DNA of 25,215 nucleotides from Flammula alnicola (taxonomy: Eukaryota; Basidiomycota; Agaricomycetes; Agaricales; Strophariaceae). The stretch is from contig JADNRV010000551.1 in NCBI GenBank assembly GCA_015499995.1, positions 1-25,215 on the forward strand, written 5' to 3'. A model generated the notes under the pieces. That model saw only the letters and a program-made list of their open reading frames with translations, searched no databases and had not been told where the DNA came from. This document shows, piece after piece, positions 19,458 through 25,215 of this stretch (the first letter of the stretch is position 1; each line of letters begins with the position of its first letter). Both the position numbers and the translations under genes were made by a program.

Positions 19458-22400
19458 TCATGAAGCATTCGTTTCTTGTTTCTCAAACGACTTTGGTGTA
19501 CGAGGTGGAGGTGCCGGTGCGGGTCGTCGCGTGCTTGTCTGCACAGGTGCCATGGGTGTATGCAATGTCAGCGCGTGCGAATAAAGTTCTTCGTCGGATG
19601 AAGAAGGCGATGAAGAGAGAGGGGATGCAGATGGCGATTCAAAAGGATTGTTCCTTCTGTATAAGTCTAATTTTTGAATCTCCGTGATTGGTATTACTCC
19701 GGCAGGAAAATCTGTGCCCCGTGAGCAAAGGCTTGGAAAGGTGGAAAAAGGAGACTTTTTACCGGAGCCATCCCACCACGCCTTTTCATCTGTGCTTGGT
19801 GGTGGAACTGGAAAAATAGGTGTCAGTTAAATATTGATGCTTTCGGAGGCCTTTAGGATACTTACGCTCACCCACGTCTGCCGGCAAAATAAGATTTGCC
19901 AGTTTCTCGTCCAATTTTTCTCCAGGCTCAGTGGACACGATACCCTCAAGAAGCATACGCGACAAAGCTGCCTTCTTGACTGGATCAATTATCCGCACCT
20001 CTGCTCTGTATGTGGCAAACACTTCAGGTGACGCGAATGAACGGCGGAACAAACATAAATGACGACATGACGAACCTGGCTTATGGTCAGATCCGCGTAA
20101 CTCAGCCCTAGAATAGACTGCGAGATCAAGTGAATTGCCGCGGTGTAATATACGATCTACATATCGTCAGTAACTAGCTATCACTCCACTAATAGTACTA
20201 TTTAGAAGCTCACCTGTCCAAGCAGGTATCCGCATTTTCTCACTTGTGTCGTAGTTATCAGTTCCGAGGTCATAACGATACGTTGGTCGAAAGAGAAGTG
20301 GCCCCTCTTCATATCCGGCAAATGCGGCCTTGGAATCCATAGCTTGTCGCAGCTAGGAAGAAACAAAAGTATGTATGAATTATTCAAGTGGGCAACAAGA
20401 TTAAATTAATAACCTGATCAGCCGCAAGGAGTGGGTCAAAGTCGTCATGTTCTGCCAGCGATCGCACAGTCGGGTTGTCAAGGTCAATCCGATAATTAGT
20501 GTCAGCGAGCCAAATGACATTTCTGTTATTCACAATCAAATGAATATCAGTGGAGAAGACACAGATGAGTATGCCTTACTCATGGCTTTGTATCGTTTTT
20601 CCCTTCTGGAAATGAAGGCCATGTGCGATTGTCCGATAGTCTGCGTTTCTTTCGTCAACGTTGGAGTGGCCGGCTGCAAGATGAGCAGTCAAGAAGCAAA
20701 AGCTGGTATCGTGATAGTCAAGCCGTATTCCGACCGCGCCTTTGTTGCCGGACATGCCCCGTAGACCAGTCTAGCATCCTTGATGAGGCTGATGATCTTA
20801 AGATACGCAAAGGAAGCACCACCTTTCGTGACGTCCCCTCTACATTTCTGATGACAGCTGTCAGCTCCAATCTCACGAAGACCAGGAGGGCCGTTCCAAC
20901 AAGCTGGATAGAAGAGCGTTAATGAAAGCAAAGGGGATATTGAGGTATATACCTGTTCACTCCTGAGGAGGACATAATCAGTCTTCTTGTTTGGACGGCG
21001 ATCAAGGGTGTCTAGTATTTTATTTTCCCAGACACGGCTGTAAAGGGAGAATGTGTCAACTGGCCAGGAAAATCTTTACTGCATACGGACCGTTTTTCTG
21101 GGTCGGTCTGAACGATTTGTTGGGCAGTCAAAGGGACAATCTCCTGAAAACCGAGGACGAACATGTCCGGTCTGATATCTGTAAGTATCTGTACTCATTT
21201 GAGCCATGGCGGACGCACTCAGTCATACCTATGATGAGATGGTCAGGGCGTGGATATCTTAAGATAGATTGAATGTACTCACTTTCTCGGGGGAACAGCC
21301 ATGGTAGTAGAGATTCGGAAGGAGCCTGCGAACAGAAACCTTACAGAATAAGGCGAGAACAGAAATTTTATGACCTACTTTGCCATTTAAGTTCCATGTG
21401 CCCACAAAGAGCAGGCATTGCTTCGTCGTGGAGTATTCCGACGACCTGGAATGGGGCGTCAAGATGCCGGCGGTGATAGAGAAGTCTATAAATGTACCTC
21501 TGCTCCAGTGTTGCCCGGACATAGTCGTGTATGGGATCATAAATCGTGACTTGAAGCTGATTGCTAAGGTTTCCCTAAAGATAATCACACTTCAAGTGTG
21601 AATCCATTGGAATAGTGAAATCAAATTTACCAAAAACATGTCAATTGCCACCTGCTTCCCTTTGTCTTGGAAATTATTTATATAGGCTCTTGAGACGCTC
21701 TTCGTTGCATCCGATAAAACGCCTTTGAATACGAGTAAGCGCTTCTCTTATGAAAATAAAATAGGATAGTTTACCAGCCAAAGTCCGTTTCCCACTCCTC
21801 GTAAAGCTAGTGTTTAGAGCACCCGTTCCAGCATATATCCGGGACAGTGCGTCCCCGTTTTCGGCCCATAGTTCCCGATGATGCGTCCAGAGTACATTGG
21901 AGTGAATCCACTCGCGGCGAACAAGAAGCAAATATTGTTCCAGGTTCGTGCGAGAAAGAATATCCTGCACAAAATTAGTTCTGTCTAGACTAAAACAAAG
22001 GGTTAGTGCACACGTTCACGGTTTCGAGGTCCTTAAGACATCTCAAAAACTCACCAATCCAAGCAGTTGGTCCGGAAAACACCCTTCTGATCTGTAACAA
22101 TTTCATCCGATGCTGCATCGCACATGGTAAAGCCAAACTTGTCAACATGGTCGACAATAGTTTCCATGCGTCTAACAACTCAAGTCATCAGACAAAGAAG
22201 GATGAAAAAGGAGAAAATTGCGAACTTGAGCTCTCTAATAACGCTCTCATGGCCACCAATCCTCACAGCATTGTGAAAATCAAAATGGGTAATGCCGAGT
22301 TCATCACCAAGGGCTGCACGGGCGATCTGAAGATGTCGGGCATATGCATTCGTCAACAATGCCTCGTTTTCCTTCTGGCCAAGTAAATTGATGGCGTGTA

Positions 22401-23678
22401 TGGAACCATATTCTTCCATGAGCTGGAAAAGATGCCGTTCAAATGCAGGCTGGGAAGCATGGGGCCGGGTGATTTGGATACGTTGTCCAAATGTCTGCAG
22501 GCCCTGTTGTTCCCAGAAAACTTTAAAATATGTTCAGTCAGATCCCCTTAACGACATTGAGAGAACACGTACGTGGGACACTGCCGCGTACTTGTACATA
22601 GCTCACACAATGCTGATCGGTGCTGAATACTGTTTCCGTCTGAAAATAACATTTAACGTGAGAGTGGTAAACAAGATGGACCCCACAAACTTCAACGAAA
22701 TTGGCCGTATTTCCGTCGTCATCAACGCCACGCGTATTGAATCTGGTCCCGGCTCTTTTCCAACCGAGCCTCGAGATCAGAGAAAGAGTCGCAACGGTGG
22801 GGGCTCCATCGGTCGGCGGCGCTGGTAGAGCCATCGTAAATACTCCTACGTAGCCTTGTATTGCCAATACCTGAAAAAGAGTCGGTGAAATCATCAATAT
22901 ATCGTGAACGACCCTTACAATGAATTGACAGCGATCCAAGTCGTCTCTTTCGTGTGCATCTAATCTTTCCCGAAAGTCGAGTAAACTGCGAACGATGTAC
23001 TCGTTCCACACAAATCTTTCGTCAAACGTTAAAGCTTCTTTTGGTGCCTTTGGATCTCTTGAGAGACGGGCGGCTAGCCTGGACGATAGGTCCCATGGCG
23101 ATTCAATCGCGTAATAGAACGATCCAGATGAGAGGATCTTCGTCAGCGGCATACAAGGATGCTCGAATACTTGAGGCGCAGGTTGTCCGTACCCGTCTCT
23201 AAAGCTGGGTTCCACTACATCCGGACCTAGGTTTGGGTCTGCGGCCGCGGAGAGATCGTCCCAAGTCGCAGAGGTCAAACTATAGAAGGAGACTTCATGA
23301 ATGCGAGCGACAGATTCCGGATGGGTTCCTGACGGCCGGGTATTTCCTACTTCTGTGGCACTCGTAATGACCGCCAGAAACACATCTGAAACGATATAGA
23401 GGCCAGAGATCAGCAATAGCCTACTGATGTATGTTTCCAGCAACCAACCAACCATTTTCCACCGAAATCAACCCTAAGCATCCTTTCACGACCCTATTTG
23501 ATAGTTTGGCTAGACTTGTGAGATCGACCTGGTCTTTGGGAAGAAATTCGACGATAGCTTTTGCCTGTCCTTCGCCTGGGCGAAAAACAAGAGCCCGTCT
23601 CGGACGGCCCAGCCGTTCGTCATGAGAGCTTGTTACGAGATATAATGCGCGAGGGTTGCTTCCAAGATAGAGATACAT
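19458..23678 (-). CDS. Synaptojanin-type phosphoinositide phosphatase (SAC1 + inositol polyphosphate 5-phosphatase)
   Basis: Homologue of yeast INP51/52/53, which strip PI(4,5)P2 during endocytosis and trafficking. Twenty exons: 23453-23678, 22919-23385, 22691-22870, 22573-22639, 22226-22520, 22055-22171, 21775-21989, 21631-21722, 21498-21574, 21379-21445, 21283-21325, 21091-21178, 20953-21037, 20823-20903, 20580-20770, 20414-20522, 20214-20352, 20076-20156, 19866-20021, 19458-19807, giving 1041 residues. SAC domain: [15 protein letters not shown] (270-284), RGSVPLFWEQ (309-318) and catalytic RTNCLDCLDRTN (445-456; C448-X5-R454), split by an intron inside C451. 5-phosphatase: FVGTWNLNG (near 593), WLADTNYRI (768-776), PAWTDR (843-848), SDHKPV (869-874). 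The first of these last motifs has Ala-Asp where most members have Gly-Asp. The tail holds an NPF motif (979-981) and a PxxPxR SH3 ligand (1023-1028), both endocytic-adaptor signals. The 104-base intron 21179-21282 and the GTCCGT donor at 21090 are the least certain junctions. Confidence 0.94.
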
Positions 23679-24051
23679 GTGAGGTGCAGTCTACTGCATG
23701 TGTGACCAACAAAGTTGCCAGTTCTGAGGTCGTCTTGAATGTTGATTTCGTATGTAGTGAAGGTATGAATTTGATTTGAATTTGATGCCTGAACTTTCTC
23801 CCAAAATGGTGCTCGCCTCTTGCGTCATTGCTCACTTCAAGCTATGTTTGCCAACAGCTTTTCATTGTCATTCAGCCTAACGTGTGGAGGGCAACAGGTG
23901 TACAATGAAGAGAAAGCCATGCAAATTCATTAAATATCGTATAAACTCGTATTTATTTATGTCGGCAGAAAGAGCCTTGTAAGTTGTGCCAGGCAGCTGA
24001 TGTCTGTGCTATTTTATGGTCTTCAAGGGCGTCAAGGCCTCTGCTCCTATT
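23679..24051. other. Intergenic between the phosphatase start and the SVP26-like gene
   Basis: Both flanking genes run on the minus strand, so this holds the 3' UTR of the SVP26-like gene and the promoter of the phosphatase gene. The stretch 23930-23965 is AT-rich. I see no gene in it. Confidence 0.4.
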
Positions 24052-25215
24052 TCATCTGTCATCGGCCATGTAACTGGCCGTTCTCCTCAGGCTAATACCT
24101 AGGCCCAGACCATCACCTGTAACCTGCCGTTTTCGTCTTGGAGGTGTGTCGAGCTTGAAGTTTGAACTGTTGCCATTTCCAGACGCGAGATCAAATTCCT
24201 GCGTTCTCGGTCCTGGCGACCTCGGGGGCGGGGGGTATGCTGAAGGTCGGAGAGAAGGAGAAGAAGGTATAGACGCGTGGACCTGAGGCAATGGAGCTCG
24301 AGGAAGAGCAGGAGACCGAGGTGCAATGATTCCTTCGGATGTATCCTTGCGTGAAGGTCTTGACCTGAGCCTTGGAATATTGTTGTCGAATGAAAGGAAA
24401 CTAAACATAGAACGTATCAGGGAGACACGCGATTGAGAGGTTTGCGTCGAAGAAGCCGCAGTTGGCGAGAGTGGTTCGGCTAAACAGACGTCGAAGTCAG
24501 GAGTCGTGTTATAAGCAAGTGAAATTGGAAGGTGATTACCGGCAGTCATAGGAAGGGCATTATCGTTGGCGCTGAGACTAAGGAAGAGGAATAATGGAGT
24601 ATACCACACGCATATTGCAAAGAAAGATGCGATTTCGGTGAAGCTTGGCGCTTCTGCAGGTATCCCACGGTAGGCCCTCAAATGCCTTACTTCGCTTGTT
24701 GTGCGAGCAAAGTAGAAGAACCAAACGAAATGGTCTACGATGACTAGAGCACATGAGGCGAGGAATGTTATTGAGGTGAGCGAGATGAGTGGCCAGGTGC
24801 TCGAGAAGTTCTGGAGGTAAATGAGATGGCATGCGAGGGAAAACAGAATTTGCAAGAGCGGTAGCGAGTCCGTGAAGTAGAACACGACGTGAAGCACCAT
24901 TATCACCTAAAGGGTTCGTCTTCATTATATCCACACCGACAGAAAAGATTTACTACACACATAGATGCTCCTCTGCCCAATCAATTTTGCTAACCGTGAA
25001 TGCTCCTCAATCAGCTCGGATACATATAGCAGGCCGCTTGCTACAAAAAGAATACAATCAGCAGTAACACCACACAAAGAAGCAGGGCGAACCTAGCGAT
25101 AAGGTCACGAAACAAAATGCGGCGAGCATCGCAAAATAACTAATAATCATTTAGTGCCTGCCAGTGGAGAAGGAATAGGGCTTGTCCGACGTACCTGACA
25201 TAGTAAAGACCATCT
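24052..25215 (-). CDS. SVP26: ERV26/SVP26 (TEX261) family ER-Golgi membrane adaptor, 5' end beyond window
   Basis: Partial gene: exons 25195-25215 (continues past the edge), 25093-25139, 24961-25040 and 24052-24906 give 333 residues in the window. Family signature segments are clear: AFCFVTLSLASGLLYVSELIEEHS, quoted here as its two halves AFCFVTLSLASGLLY and VSELIEEHSR; then FYFTDSLPLLQILFSLACHL, IYLQNF and WPLISLTSITFLASC. Four hydrophobic helices are visible. In yeast, SVP26/ERV26 loads type II membrane cargo such as alkaline phosphatase and mannosyltransferases into COPII vesicles. Here a long polar tail of about 170 residues, rich in Ser, Pro and Arg (RSPALPRAPLPQ, YPPPPRSPGPR, PPRRKRQ), follows the last helix. 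The yeast protein is 228 residues in total. Only a few N-terminal residues should be missing. Confidence 0.9.

Noticed and set aside
21379..21600. Apparent frameshift between [14 protein letters not shown] and FVGTWNLNG in the phosphatase gene
   Set aside because: A 52-base GT...AG intron (21446-21497) restores the frame exactly ([13 protein letters not shown]), so the gene is intact.
21990..22060. Stop codon directly after RTNCLDW in the SAC catalytic motif, suggesting a pseudogene
   Set aside because: Splicing out 21990-22054 gives [12 protein letters not shown], the normal active-site sequence.

Overview
The window is nuclear DNA from a filamentous basidiomycete, most likely Agaricomycotina. 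The evidence is dense genes on both strands, very many introns of about 48-72 bases with GT...AG ends, short intergenic gaps, and proteins resembling mushroom-type orthologues. There is no sign of operons, phage, insertion sequences, CRISPR arrays or rRNA/tRNA genes. I built every gene model by hand: I joined open frames at GT/AG sites so that phase was kept and conserved family motifs were restored.

Layout from left to right: (1) an open frame running off the left edge (2-190), possibly the tail of an upstream gene; (2) RNA polymerase I largest subunit (579-6630, +, 16 exons); (3) an unrecognised intronless protein rich in SP/TP sites with a KEN box (6876-7838, +), whose upstream region has clustered ACGCG elements; (4) a gene-poor gap (7839-10399); (5) an LCL2-like secreted ERAD-linked protein (10400-10831, +); (6) a secreted, probably GPI-anchored PEBP-family protein (11449-12351, +); (7) SF3b p14, an RRM splicing factor (12743-13242, +); (8) a doubtful three-exon frame (13304-13782, +), then another gene-poor gap; (9) the DEAD-box helicase eIF4A-III/FAL1 (15727-17359, -); (10) SF3a subunit 3/PRP9 (17474-19360, +), divergent from FAL1 with only 114 bp between start codons; (11) a synaptojanin-type phosphoinositide phosphatase with SAC and 5-phosphatase domains (19458-23678, -, 20 exons), tail to tail with SF3A3; (12) an ERV26/SVP26 (TEX261) family ER-Golgi membrane adaptor (24052 to beyond the right edge, -).

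The genes fall into two loose themes. One is RNA synthesis and processing: Pol I, SF3b p14, SF3a3 and eIF4A-III, the last three lying within 6.7 kb. The other is secretory and membrane traffic: LCL2, the surface PEBP, the inositol phosphatase and SVP26. No new multi-gene system is evident. The most striking feature is in the Pol I gene: its catalytic aspartates are encoded by a single 18-base exon inside a run of three micro-exons, so skipping that exon would delete the active site while keeping the frame.
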